Positions 1 through 9,004 are shown, counted from the first letter of the stretch. The stretch is 64,000 nucleotides of DNA from Halorhodospira halochloris (GCF_002356555.2 NZ_AP017372.2:2148501-2212500), one strand, 5' to 3'. Numbers and translations: made by a program. The notes: a model not told the origin generated them from the letters alone.

Positions 1-1
1 C

Positions 2-244
2 TTCTGGTACTACGGCGCGAAGTGTCTCGGCTTTCTCGTCGGCGCCGAGTACCAGCACTATTACAAGTACTTCTATACAGCACTGGTGGTAGTAGGTGCA
101 GTGGCCACACTGGAGGTAGTCATCTATCTGGTTACTGCCATGTACGGGCTGATGGCCATCCCCACCATGATCGCCACCTTGCTGCTAGCACCGCGGGTGA
201 TGCGCGAGGCGCAGGACTATTTTCGGCGCCGGGATTGGCTGTGA
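2..244 (+). CDS. Sodium:alanine/glycine symporter (AGCS family), C-terminal fragment
   Basis: An open frame enters at the left edge and runs 80 codons to a TGA. It starts FWYYGAKCLGFLVG, close to the YYGEKC..YLFG segment near the end of AGCS (AlsT/AgcS) sodium-coupled amino acid carriers. A hydrophobic helix follows (TALVVVGAVATLEVVIYLVT), then a second (MYGLMAIPTMIATLLLAP) and a charged tail (REAQDYFRRRDW). The family imports alanine or glycine with Na+ across the inner membrane. Only the last two helices are visible, so the substrate cannot be judged. The gene converges with the minus-strand kinase cluster. Confidence 0.72.
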   Translation, partial: FWYYGAKCLGFLVGAEYQHYYKYFYTALVVVGAVATLEVVIYLVTAMYGLMAIPTMIATLLLAPRVMREAQDYFRRRDWL

Positions 245-245
245 A

Positions 246-266
246 GGTCTTTATCTATAAAAGACC
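246..266 (+). terminator. Possible hairpin terminator after the symporter
   Basis: A perfect 7-bp inverted repeat (GGTCTTT / AAAGACC) with a 7-base loop begins 2 bases after the symporter stop. There is no long T tract, so terminator activity is an inference from position. It could also act on transcripts arriving from the opposite strand. Confidence 0.35.
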
Positions 267-305
267 GCAATTTGCCGGTTCGGCTATGGGGCTCGCTTAG
301 GCTGG

Positions 306-383
306 TTATCCGGGATGGAGGAAGAACGGATGCCCCATAGCATCCATAGCATCGTCACAGCTAGGAGCTAGATGTGGATCCAT
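306..383 (-). pseudogene. Orphan 5' end of a PAS kinase overlapping the stop of the preceding kinase
   Basis: On the minus strand an ATG behind a GGGAGAG Shine-Dalgarno opens a 25-codon frame, MDPHLAPSCDDAMDAMGHP followed by FFLHPG and a stop. It nearly repeats the first codons of the kinase that starts at 3135 (MDPHLTPSWDDAMDAMGHP, then IFLHD). The frame overlaps the last codons of the upstream kinase, as in a translationally coupled tandem pair. Only the first ~25 codons survive, so a second kinase probably once followed here and was deleted. Confidence 0.6.
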
Positions 384-3135
384 GCGTCTCTCCCGGGGTT
401 GTGGCGGTATCGGACGGCCTCCGCGGCGCCAGCGACTCGATCCACTGTCGCAGCTCCGCGCGATCTAGCGGCTTGCTCAGAAATGCATCGAAGAGACCGG
501 CCTCAATGACCGACTCCACCTCGCTGCGGGCATAGGCGGTGTAAAGGGCAATAGGAACTCGGGTGTGTCCTTGGGCCCTCTCCTCTGATCGTATGCGCTC
601 GGCCAGCTCCTCACCATCGAATCCGGGCATGTTGCGGTCGATGATCAAAGCATCGAAAGTCCGTGTTTGCCAAGCCTCCAGAGCGCCGGCGCCGTCCTCG
701 GCCGTGGTGACCGTGCAGCCGAGTTGCTCGAGCAGGGTACGGGCCAGGAAGACATTGACCGTCTCGTCATCGGCCACCAACACATTCAGTGTGCTGGCCG
801 GAGCATCCCCGCTAAGGGGAAGGGAGGCACGGCCGCAGCCTGAGTCGGCGTTCTGGGTCGCCTCGGGCGCCGCAACCGGCGGCAACGGGAGCGTCACGCT
901 AAACGTGGAGCCCACCCCGGGTGCGCTCTGAAGAGAAACCTCCCCGCCGAAAAGCTCAGTGAGTTCGCGCACGATAGCCAGCCCCAGACCGTGGCCACTG
1001 CGCGAGCCTCGGTAGCCAGCGCGATCGAAGGCCGCGAAGATGTGCTCCTGATCCTCTGGGGAGATCCCCGGCCCGGTATCGCGTACCCGGAAGCTGATCC
1101 ATTCACCGTGGCCTGCGCTTACCGTCAGATCGACCTGGCCCTCATTGGTATACTTGATCGCGTTGCCGAGCAAATTCGACAGGATCTGGCCCAGCCGGGT
1201 GGCATCGGCCTCTACCCACTGCGGCACGCCAGGCTCGATTTCACTGGTGAACTGCAGGCCGTGCTCTTCGGCGAGGTGGCGGTGCACGGTGCACTGGCTT
1301 TCGATCGCGGCGTGCAGATCAAACGGCGCTGGCTGCAACTTGAGCCGGCCAGACTGCAACCTACCGAGATCTAGCAACGAATCGATCAGCTCCAGCAGCC
1401 GGCGACTGGCGTGGCGGCACTGCTGCACGTAGCTTTGGCGCTGCTCCTCCTCCAGATCCGATGTGGCAAGCAGCTCGACGAATCCGGTCAACGCGTTAAG
1501 CGGCGTGCGCAGGTCGTGGCCGACGGCGTTGAGGAAGGTGGTCTTGGCCGCCACTGCCTCGGCCAAATCCTGTGCCGCTCGCTTCTGATCGCTGATATCG
1601 AAGCTTACGCCAAGCATTTCCACCAGCTCGCCGCGAGAATTGGTGATAGGGTGGATCGTGAGCAGCGCCGGGAATCTACTGCCATCCCGGCGAACCAGTT
1701 CCGTCTCCATGCGGGCGGGTTGGTGCTCATGGCACAGGGGATCGACATATCCGGGTAGCCGTTCGCTGTCAGCATCAGTATGCAACAGGCTTACGTGTCG
1801 GCCGATCAGCTCCTCACGGCTGTATCCAAACAGCGCCTCAGCACCGGTGCTAGCCTCAAGGATTACCGAATTCAGATCCGTTTTAATCAGGCTGACTGAC
1901 TCGGCGGCCGCGAAGATCGCTTCGAGATCGTGCTTGCGCGCCTCAAGTTGCTCGCGCAGCTGCTGTTCAGCCTGCTCAGCACGCCGGCGCTCGGTGATGT
2001 CGTGCAAATAGCCGTGCCAGAGCGTGCTACCATCGGCCTGGCGTTCCGGCGTGGAATTCCCCTCGAGCCAGACCGTTCCCTTTGAGGGGTGGTGGATCCG
2101 AAAGCTTTGGCGCCAAGGCGTCAAGGTCTTTGCCGATCGTTCCATGCTTCGGTTAACCTCGTCCCGATCGGCCTCGTACATTAACTCAAAGACGCGATCA
2201 GGGCACTCTAGGACCGTTTGCGGCGTAACACCGTAGGTGTCCTCAACCCCACCATTGGCATAGACAAAGGCATGGCGGCCATCAGGCCAGAGCTGGCATT
2301 GATAGATGAACCCGGGCAGCTGCGCGGTGAGGTTAGCCAGCTGCTCTCGCACTTTTTCCAAAGCCTGGCGCTCGCTGATATCGCGCAGGATTCCGGCGGC
2401 ATGCCAGCGCCCGGCAATCTGCACCGGCGCCAGAGACAATTCCAGTGGGATCTCGTGCCCATCCCGGTGGACCGCCTCGACCTCCGTGTGCTCCCCCACG
2501 CGGGTCTTCCCCCCAGACTCCCGGAAATAGCGCATACCTGCCTGCATGGCCGCCCTGTGGCGCTCAGGGACGAAGCGGTCATGGAAGGGGACGCCCTCAA
2601 GTTCTTCGGCGCGATAGCCGAGCAGCTTCTCGAAGGCCGGGTTGCAGTAGACCAGCCGGTCCTCGGCATCGATCAGCACAATGGCATCGAGTGCGGCGGT
2701 GGTGATCGCCTGGAACTTGGCTTCAGCGGCCTGATGCGCCTGTTCGAGATAGCGCCTGTCGGTGATGTCTTCGAGGATATGGACGGAGTACCGGTAGGCT
2801 CCTTGTCCATCCCGGGCGACATACGAGCGTGATAGGAAAGTCCGGCCATCCGGCACAGAGAACTCCTCGGCGATCTCTGAGCAGCCGGTATCATAAACAT
2901 CGCGCTTCTCAGCCGACACCTTGGCCATGGCCGACTGACAGCCGGGCAAGGGGCCCTCGCCGCAGGGGAAGAAGTGCCAGTAGGGGTGGCCGATCACCTC
3001 TTCGAGCGTAGCGCCAGCCTCTTGGAGGTAGGCGCTGTTCGCGCGCAAGATCCGATAGTCCTGATCGTGGAGGAAGATCGGATGCCCCATGGCATCCATA
3101 GCATCGTCCCAGCTAGGAGTTAGATGTGGGTCCAT
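361..3135 (-). CDS. Soluble multi-PAS hybrid histidine kinase (4 PAS-HisKA-HATPase-REC)
   Basis: Predicted cytosolic hybrid kinase of 924 residues. Four PAS-like modules lie at about 18-125, 138-255, 265-390 and 405-530. HisKA follows, with the phospho-acceptor His in VGHDLRTPLNAL (about 538). HATPase has N-box SNLLGNAIKY, DTGPGIS and GHGLGLAI. The receiver (about 790-905) has acceptor Asp in LIIDRNMPG and Lys in LSKPLD. No membrane helix is seen. PAS1 carries two Cys in FPCGEGPLPGC, which might sense redox or bind metal. The start at 3135 is preferred over an upstream codon because GGGAGAA lies just before the ATG and the same start recurs in relics elsewhere. The tail GETHGSTSSS is read through the start region of a lost downstream kinase. 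No DNA-binding output is present, so signalling must pass to a separate Hpt or regulator. Confidence 0.9.
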   Translation of the reverse strand: MDPHLTPSWDDAMDAMGHPIFLHDQDYRILRANSAYLQEAGATLEEVIGHPYWHFFPCGEGPLPGCQSAMAKVSAEKRDVYDTGCSEIAEEFSVPDGRTFLSRSYVARDGQGAYRYSVHILEDITDRRYLEQAHQAAEAKFQAITTAALDAIVLIDAEDRLVYCNPAFEKLLGYRAEELEGVPFHDRFVPERHRAAMQAGMRYFRESGGKTRVGEHTEVEAVHRDGHEIPLELSLAPVQIAGRWHAAGILRDISERQALEKVREQLANLTAQLPGFIYQCQLWPDGRHAFVYANGGVEDTYGVTPQTVLECPDRVFELMYEADRDEVNRSMERSAKTLTPWRQSFRIHHPSKGTVWLEGNSTPERQADGSTLWHGYLHDITERRRAEQAEQQLREQLEARKHDLEAIFAAAESVSLIKTDLNSVILEASTGAEALFGYSREELIGRHVSLLHTDADSERLPGYVDPLCHEHQPARMETELVRRDGSRFPALLTIHPITNSRGELVEMLGVSFDISDQKRAAQDLAEAVAAKTTFLNAVGHDLRTPLNALTGFVELLATSDLEEEQRQSYVQQCRHASRRLLELIDSLLDLGRLQSGRLKLQPAPFDLHAAIESQCTVHRHLAEEHGLQFTSEIEPGVPQWVEADATRLGQILSNLLGNAIKYTNEGQVDLTVSAGHGEWISFRVRDTGPGISPEDQEHIFAAFDRAGYRGSRSGHGLGLAIVRELTELFGGEVSLQSAPGVGSTFSVTLPLPPVAAPEATQNADSGCGRASLPLSGDAPASTLNVLVADDETVNVFLARTLLEQLGCTVTTAEDGAGALEAWQTRTFDALIIDRNMPGFDGEELAERIRSEERAQGHTRVPIALYTAYARSEVESVIEAGLFDAFLSKPLDRAELRQWIESLAPRRPSDTATTPGETHGSTSSS

Positions 3136-3287
3136 GCGATTCTCCCGGGGTCTACGCGCTACGGCTGCACCGATCCTACCTGATAGAATACACAATTAAT
3201 GGAGCGACGGGTAGCCGCGCGACCTGGGTATCAGTAAGCCCCCATGCGCGGGCAATGTTGTTGAGGCGTCTGTCTCGGCCCCGTGAC

Positions 3288-5372
3288 TCACTGCTCATGC
3301 ACACCCCAGGATGCAAGCACATCCCGGCTGGGCATCGGAGCACTGAAGAGAAAGCCTTGACCCTGCCAGCAACCGGCGCCGAGCAGGGCCGACCGCTGAG
3401 CCTCGGTCTCGATTCCCTCAGCTAGCACCTCCATCCCGAGGCGATTACCTAGGGTTACGATCGATTCGACAACAGCCGCCTTGCGTTGGCACTCAGCGAT
3501 ATCCGCGACAAACGAGCGATCGATCTTGACTCGATCGACGGGGAGTTTGGTCAGGTAATGGAGCGACGAGTAACCGGTACCAAAGTCGTCTACTGCCACC
3601 CGCACTCCCTGCTCACGCAATTCGTTCAGATCGTTGACTATCGTCTCAGAGGGTTTAACCATGAGACGCTCGGTGATCTCTAGTTCGAGTTCATCCGGGG
3701 TCATCCCGATGCGCGCGAGTTGCTCCAGCAGTTGATCGCCCCAGCCGGGGACTTCCATCTGCGGCGCGGCGAGGTTGATTGCCAACCAGCCTGGCTCTAG
3801 ACCCTGCTCGAGCCAAACCCGGTAGTGCTCACCGGCAATGTCGAGTACTTGCTCACCAACGCAGCGGATTAGCCCCGCCCACTCAGCCACCGGGATAAAT
3901 CGCCCTGGCGAGATCCAGCCCTGTTCGGGATGGTGCCAGCGCACTAGCGCCTCAATACCGAGCCACTGACCGCTGCTCAAATCGACCTGCGGCTGGTAGT
4001 GTGCCGTCAAAACGCCTGCATCCAGGGCCCGGCGAAGCTCCGTACTCAGATAGACCTGCTCCCGTGCCCGCTGAGTGAACTCGTCACGGAAAAACTCGTA
4101 ACGCGATCCAGACCGCCTCGATTCGCGACGCGCGGCATCGGCCTGATCCATGAGCGCATCAGCAGACTCGTCCTTAGAGCATGTGAGCGTAATGCCTACC
4201 CACAAGCCAACCTGAATCGCCTCATCGGAGACCTCAAGCGGGTCACCAACCTTTTCGACAATGCGCTCGGCAAAATCGACCACTGCCTGACTGCTGCGCA
4301 GCTGAGGTAACAAAATTCCGAACAGATCTCCACCGAGGCGCCCGACAGTGGCTGTGTGGGGCAGCAACTGGCACAATCGGGCACCGACCGCTGCAAGCAC
4401 CTCGTCCCCGAAGTCTTGCCCGCGACTGCCGTTGATTACAGAGAATGTCTTGAGGTCGCAGACAATCACCGCCAGCCATGGATCACTTTGGCCCTGGAGG
4501 ATACGAGCCTGCTCGATGCGGTCATGAAAGAGCATGCGGTTGGGTAAACCGGTGATCGGATCGTGGTAAAGCAGCCGCTCTATCTCTGATTCATGTGCAT
4601 GGCGCTCAGAGAGATCCCGCATCAGAGTGGAGTAGCGCACTACCGCGCCCTGCTCGTCACGGTGGGCGATCAAGACCTGCTCCACCGGTAGGTCGGTCCC
4701 GAACCCCCTGTGCTTGAGGCGCGTCTGCCCGCGCCATAACCCGGTCTTCTCGGCCGTTGGGATGGCCTCATTCAGGAGGCATTGCAAGCTTTCATCGTCA
4801 TGGGCTTGAACAAGCCGGGCAGATAACGATTCCTCGTTGCCAACCTGCCCTTGAGCTTGACACATAGCCTCATTGTGATAGAGGAGTTGACCGCTGGCGT
4901 CAGCGATCCCGATATAATCTGGCAGCGCCTCGAGGAACTCAAGCAGTAGCTGATGCTCGCGCTCCGCGGCAAAGCGCTCCGTTTGATCTTCGATAGCAAC
5001 CAATACTTTCGGCCCGACCTTGTCCTCGCCGCTCTGTTTGACGGCGCAGCAGTAAAGTACACGGGGTTGGTGCTGTGGGTTCAGGGCGTGAAGGATATCT
5101 TCGATAGCCTCTGTTTGCGGAGGGGCGGTGCCGAGCAGCTGCTCCCAGGGCCACACCGGAGTGGGATTCTCCTGAGTAGTTTGCAAATGCCAAGCCAATT
5201 GATTTGTCAGAATCGACGCTTCGTCGCTTTGAAGCCCAACAAACTCCCGGCCAGCCGGATTGAGCGGGGTAATCCGGTGCTGTGCGTCAACGACGAGCAG
5301 GCTAACCGAGGGTGACCGCAAAGAGCCATCACTTCGCGAGCAAGGCCAAGTTCCGTTGAATCCCTCGATCAT
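3288..5372 (-). CDS. PAS-PAS-GGDEF-EAL protein, probable c-di-GMP phosphodiesterase
   Basis: This protein of about 694 residues has two PAS modules (about 20-120 and 140-250), a GGDEF domain (about 265-425) and an EAL domain (about 440-690). The GGDEF signature reads GGDLF, lacking the catalytic acidic residue, so cyclase activity is unlikely although GTP could still bind as regulator. The EAL domain looks competent: GIEALVRW, ELEITE, VDDFGTGYSSL, VKIDRSF and AEGIETEAQ are all present. The probable role is hydrolysis of c-di-GMP to pGpG under PAS control. An upstream GTG at 5387 is possible, but ATG 5372 overlaps (ATGA) the stop of a 21-codon upstream frame with a good Shine-Dalgarno, so I prefer it. 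It has no N-terminal membrane segment. Confidence 0.88.
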   Translation of the reverse strand: MIEGFNGTWPCSRSDGSLRSPSVSLLVVDAQHRITPLNPAGREFVGLQSDEASILTNQLAWHLQTTQENPTPVWPWEQLLGTAPPQTEAIEDILHALNPQHQPRVLYCCAVKQSGEDKVGPKVLVAIEDQTERFAAEREHQLLLEFLEALPDYIGIADASGQLLYHNEAMCQAQGQVGNEESLSARLVQAHDDESLQCLLNEAIPTAEKTGLWRGQTRLKHRGFGTDLPVEQVLIAHRDEQGAVVRYSTLMRDLSERHAHESEIERLLYHDPITGLPNRMLFHDRIEQARILQGQSDPWLAVIVCDLKTFSVINGSRGQDFGDEVLAAVGARLCQLLPHTATVGRLGGDLFGILLPQLRSSQAVVDFAERIVEKVGDPLEVSDEAIQVGLWVGITLTCSKDESADALMDQADAARRESRRSGSRYEFFRDEFTQRAREQVYLSTELRRALDAGVLTAHYQPQVDLSSGQWLGIEALVRWHHPEQGWISPGRFIPVAEWAGLIRCVGEQVLDIAGEHYRVWLEQGLEPGWLAINLAAPQMEVPGWGDQLLEQLARIGMTPDELELEITERLMVKPSETIVNDLNELREQGVRVAVDDFGTGYSSLHYLTKLPVDRVKIDRSFVADIAECQRKAAVVESIVTLGNRLGMEVLAEGIETEAQRSALLGAGCWQGQGFLFSAPMPSRDVLASWGVHEQ

Positions 5373-5434
5373 TGATCGATCCACCACACGCAGAGATTGA
5401 CCATGTACCAGCTAGGAGTGGAGTGCGCGTCCAT
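5369..5434 (-). other. 21-codon upstream ORF, relic of a kinase start, coupled to the phosphodiesterase
   Basis: The frame MDAHSTPSWYMVNLC... starts behind AGGAGAG and ends in a TGA overlapping the phosphodiesterase ATG (ATGA). Its first nine residues match the MDxHxxPSW start of the sibling kinases, so it looks like a kinase start reused as a translational leader. The coupling is inferred from overlap and spacing. Confidence 0.55.
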
Positions 5435-5507
5435 AGGGCTCTCCTGGGTTGATGTTGGGATCAGCAGGCGGCTGCCGCCGTACTAGTGATTCTATCCATT
5501 GACGCAG
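5412..5507 (-). pseudogene. Receiver-domain C-terminus remnant
   Basis: In a frame different from the end of the adjacent kinase, residues LRQWIESLVRRQPP followed by ADPNINPGEPYG appear. This is the tail of the LRQWIESL-type receiver found in the kinases ending at 361, 9361 and 24786. The adjacent gene ends in a different receiver type (LLAWAKKRSGKN). The two tails meet within a few codons, marking an old recombination joint. Confidence 0.6.
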
Positions 5508-8500
5508 TTTTTTCCACTTCGCTTCTTCGCCCAAGCAAGCAGGTGAGAGAGTGAATCTAACCTTACTGGCTTGGTCATATAAGTGTCGGCACCGCTCTGC
5601 AAACACTGCTCGCGAACCTCTGCGGTAGCATGCGCAGAGAGCATGGCTACTGGCGTAGCACCTCGATTTTGCTCTGCTTCAGCCTTGCGCATCTCCATTA
5701 CCGTCTGTGCCCCGTTTAATACAGGCATCTGCATATCGAGTAGGATCAAATCGAACTCCTGCTCAGCCTGCTGCCAGATATCGAGCGCTTCCTGGCCATT
5801 TTCGGCCACTGTGGCCTCCACCCCGCAGCGTTTGAGCAACGACTGAATCAGCAAGATATTTGTCGGCTCGTCCTCAGCGACGAGCACCTGCATACCGGCG
5901 ATATTCTCTTCAGCAGCTGGAGTGTTACCGGCGGGGCCCGATTCAGCTTGAGCGGAATCTGCTGTTAGCTCGCTTTTATCCCCAATGATCTCGGCAGTGA
6001 AGGAGAAGGTCGATCCTTGGCCCGGGACGCTGCGAAGCCATATTTCCCCGCCCATTAGGTTGACTAGCTGCCGGCTGATAGCTAGACCTAAACCGCTGCC
6101 TTGCAGGTGCCTAACTTCATCGGTGCCTCGATCAAATGGCTCAAATATCCGCCTTTGCAGTTCATAGGGGATGCCGGGACCATTATCCTGGATTGAGACT
6201 TGTAATCTCTTTGTATCGTAGCGGGAGAAATGGACCCGGACATAGCCGCCGTCGGTAAACTTGATAGCGTTGCTGACCAAGTTGAATAGCACTTGGCCAA
6301 AACGGGTAACGTCACCGAACAGTAGCTCCGGCAGGTTACTATCAACAGAGTACTGCAGATCTAGACCCTCATCCTTGGCCTGCTTTTCCAGTATCGGCAT
6401 TTTCTCTGCAAGAAGTTCACTTAGCAGAAACGCCTCTTTGTGCAGCGTGATTCGCCTAGCTTCTAAGCGTGACAAATCGAGCAGCGTATCAATCAGCCCT
6501 AGCAGGGTGCGACCAGCGGATTGGCACAGTTCGACGTGCCGCCGCTGCTCGGCGCTAAGCGACGACTCGGCCAACAGGTCGGTAAAGCCGATAATCGCAT
6601 TCAAGGGCGTACGCAGATCGTGGCTAACCGCGTTAAGAAAGTATGTCTTAGCTGTCACCGCTTCGGCTAAATCCTGTGCTGTACGCGTCTGCTCGCTGAT
6701 ATCGAAGCTTACACCAAGTGCCGCCACCAGTTCGCCATTAATATCGGTGATGGGGTGGATCGTAAGCAGCGCCGGGAAAGTACTACCATCCCGGCGGACC
6801 TGTTCCGTCTCCATGCGGACGGGTTGGTGCTCGCAGAAAAGCGATTCAGCATATCCGGGTAGCCGCGCACTGTCAGCATCAGTATGCAATAGGCTGATAT
6901 GTCGGCCAATCAGTTCCTCACGGTGATACCCAAACAGCGCCTCAGCGCCGGTGCTAGCCTCAAGGATTACCGAATTGAGATCAGTTTTAATCAGGCTGAC
7001 CGATTCGGCTGCCGCGAAGATCGCTTCGAGATCATGCTTGCGCGTTTCAAGTTGCTCGCGCAGCTGTTGTTCAGCCCGCTCAGCACGCCGGCGCTCGGTG
7101 ATGTCGTGCACGTACCCGTGCCAGAGCGTGCTGCCGTCAGCCAGGCGCTGCGGCGTGGAATCCCCCTCGAGCCAGACCGTTCCCTTTGAGGGGTGGTGGA
7201 TCCGGAAGCTTTGGCACCAAGGCGTCAGGGTCTGTGCCGATCGTTCAATGCTCCGGTTAACCTCTCCCCGATCGGCTTCGTAGATGACCTGATAGATGTG
7301 ATCGGGATGCTCCAAGGCCTGTTCTGGCGTGACGCCGTAGATCTGCTCAGCCCGGCCATTGGCATAGACGAAGGCGTGACGGCCGTCGGGCCAGAGCCGG
7401 TATTGATAGATGAACCCGGGCAGCTGCGCGGTGAGATTGGCCAGTTGCTCCCGCGCCCGCTCGGACTCCTGTTGAGCCCGCTTGATCTCGGTGCGATCGT
7501 CGCAGACAGCGACCACTTCGCCGGAAGAGAGCCTGAAGATCCGGTTCTCGCGCCAGCCGGTGATACGCTCATCCTGATACAAGGCCAGCGGCAATTCCTC
7601 CGGCACCCCGGTGCGGGCCACCCGTTGCAGCGCTGCCAACAGCCCCATTTCCACGACCCCTGGGAAGCAGTCGGTCAGCCTGCGACCGATGACCTCGTCG
7701 CGGGTGATCCGCTCGATGCGCTCGGATGCCGGATTGATCTCAATGCACTCGAAATCCCGTCCCTCATCCACCGGACGGAAGACGGCCACGCCACTGCCGG
7801 TCTGCTCGAAGATTCCCGCGAAGCGCTCCTTGGCTGCGGCGAGTTGCCGACGATACTCCTGCTCCGCGGTGATATCGCGGCTGATGCCCACGATGCGCTC
7901 TGGGCTACCGGAGGCATCGCAAATCACCTGGGCATGTCCGTGCAGGGTACGGCAACTGCCATCATCCGCGCGACGAATCTCCATCTGGATATCGAATGGG
8001 GTACGCGAGGCCACCGCCTCATAAGGCTCAGCGACCGCAGCTTCGCGGGACTTAGTCAGTAGTGCCTGGGCCCACTCCTCAAAGGTGTGACCGAAGACCT
8101 TGGTGTCGAGGGATTCGGACTCCGGCGCCTCGACCCAGCCTTCAGAGGCGTGACCGAAGGTGGCCGGATCAATCCCGTAGAGGCGGCACATGCCCTCATC
8201 ACACTCGAGCCGGCCGTTTTTTAGATCGTATTCCCAGATGCCGAGCTCGGCTGCCGAAGTCGCCAGGCGCAGGCGCTGCTCACAGGCAAACTGCGCCGAC
8301 GAATCGATAAATGAAAGTGCCACGCCCCAGTCCCCGGTCTCCTCGTCATGAAGCGGTGAGGCCTCGATAACTACTGAGAAGGAGTCCCCGACGCGTGGGC
8401 GCAGCCAAACCGCGGAGTCTATGGAGAGCGGTTCACCAGATACGGCAACCTGAATCAGCTGTTCGATGAACGCCGTTGCCGATGGCTCAATCCGTTCGGT

Positions 8501-8695
8501 ATCGAGCAGCGTGTCGAAGCTCGTACCAAGCAGCGCGGTTCTATCGGAGTGGCCAAGGAGACGACAGGCGGCTGAATTAAGGTAGGTTAGGCGACCGGTG
8601 GCATCCAACACACAGAGGGCTGCGGCTTGACAATCGAGCAGCTGGTGGAGAAACCCGGCCGTGATCTTGTTAGGTTTCGCCGAAGGCCCATCCAT
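5492..8695 (-). CDS. Soluble multi-PAS hybrid histidine kinase (5 PAS-HisKA-HATPase-REC)
   Basis: A protein of about 1067 residues with five PAS-like modules: about 8-125, 137-275 (SAAELGIWEYDLKNG), 285-410 ([13 protein letters not shown]), 415-540 ([14 protein letters not shown]) and 550-675 ([12 protein letters not shown]). HisKA has VSHDLRTPLNAIIGF, HATPase has NLVSNAIKFTD, DNGPGIP and GSGLGLAI, and the receiver has LILLDMQMP and MTKPVRLD. ATG 8695 is chosen because the sibling at 33407 starts identically (MDGxSAKPNK). A GTG at 8740 would read through a duplicated 37-bp block. Upstream lie a 10-codon ORF and a 21-base G run, so translation could vary with tract length. The last codons come from a junction with another receiver type. 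Confidence 0.88.
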   Translation of the reverse strand: MDGPSAKPNKITAGFLHQLLDCQAAALCVLDATGRLTYLNSAACRLLGHSDRTALLGTSFDTLLDTERIEPSATAFIEQLIQVAVSGEPLSIDSAVWLRPRVGDSFSVVIEASPLHDEETGDWGVALSFIDSSAQFACEQRLRLATSAAELGIWEYDLKNGRLECDEGMCRLYGIDPATFGHASEGWVEAPESESLDTKVFGHTFEEWAQALLTKSREAAVAEPYEAVASRTPFDIQMEIRRADDGSCRTLHGHAQVICDASGSPERIVGISRDITAEQEYRRQLAAAKERFAGIFEQTGSGVAVFRPVDEGRDFECIEINPASERIERITRDEVIGRRLTDCFPGVVEMGLLAALQRVARTGVPEELPLALYQDERITGWRENRIFRLSSGEVVAVCDDRTEIKRAQQESERAREQLANLTAQLPGFIYQYRLWPDGRHAFVYANGRAEQIYGVTPEQALEHPDHIYQVIYEADRGEVNRSIERSAQTLTPWCQSFRIHHPSKGTVWLEGDSTPQRLADGSTLWHGYVHDITERRRAERAEQQLREQLETRKHDLEAIFAAAESVSLIKTDLNSVILEASTGAEALFGYHREELIGRHISLLHTDADSARLPGYAESLFCEHQPVRMETEQVRRDGSTFPALLTIHPITDINGELVAALGVSFDISEQTRTAQDLAEAVTAKTYFLNAVSHDLRTPLNAIIGFTDLLAESSLSAEQRRHVELCQSAGRTLLGLIDTLLDLSRLEARRITLHKEAFLLSELLAEKMPILEKQAKDEGLDLQYSVDSNLPELLFGDVTRFGQVLFNLVSNAIKFTDGGYVRVHFSRYDTKRLQVSIQDNGPGIPYELQRRIFEPFDRGTDEVRHLQGSGLGLAISRQLVNLMGGEIWLRSVPGQGSTFSFTAEIIGDKSELTADSAQAESGPAGNTPAAEENIAGMQVLVAEDEPTNILLIQSLLKRCGVEATVAENGQEALDIWQQAEQEFDLILLDMQMPVLNGAQTVMEMRKAEAEQNRGATPVAMLSAHATAEVREQCLQSGADTYMTKPVRLDSLSHLLAWAKKRSGKNCVNG

Positions 8696-8743
8696 CCCTT
8701 CACCCCTTAGGTTTCGCCGAAGGCCCATCCATCCCTTCACCCC
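8670..8743. repeat. 37-bp tandem duplication over a kinase start
   Basis: Bases 8670-8706 and 8707-8743 are identical 37-bp copies carrying the kinase ATG and first eight codons on the minus strand. Since 37 is not a multiple of three, the outer copy is out of frame with the gene. Confidence 0.9.
8700..8732 (-). other. 10-codon upstream ORF created by the duplication
   Basis: The duplicated ATG at 8732 opens MDGPSAKPKG and stops (TGA) four bases before the true start at 8695. Ribosomes initiating there would need to re-initiate to make the kinase. Confidence 0.6.
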
Positions 8744-8760
8744 CCCCCCCCCCCCCCCCC
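8740..8760. repeat. Homopolymer of 21 C (G run on the coding strand)
   Basis: Twenty-one consecutive C on the plus strand sit directly upstream of the kinase start region. The homologous upstream region at 33407-33430 has instead AGGAGGG plus a six-G run, a normal Shine-Dalgarno. The tract therefore appears to have expanded within the ribosome-binding region. Confidence 0.9.
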
Positions 8761-9004
8761 TGTGTCATCCCACCACACTCAGCCAAAGGCTGTACTCTGG
8801 CGCCGCAGAATAAACCGGAGTGATTAGCAGCGAGCAGAGCAGCTATCCGGCCAATGGGGGGGAGAGGAGGGACGGACGCACTGGTGGCTTGTCTGCCTTA
8901 GCTATTTTGGTTTTAAGCTTACAACTAAAACAGCACGACAAACAAGTGAATATTTAGTGCCCTTCGGGCGCCTAAACCTGCCGGACGAACAACACCTCAG
9001 GGCG

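Noticed and set aside
8740-8760. Poly-C tract as a sequencing or assembly artefact
   Set aside because: Kept as a finding, since the adjacent 37-bp duplication and G-rich start regions in siblings suggest real slippage. The exact length of 21 should be treated with caution.
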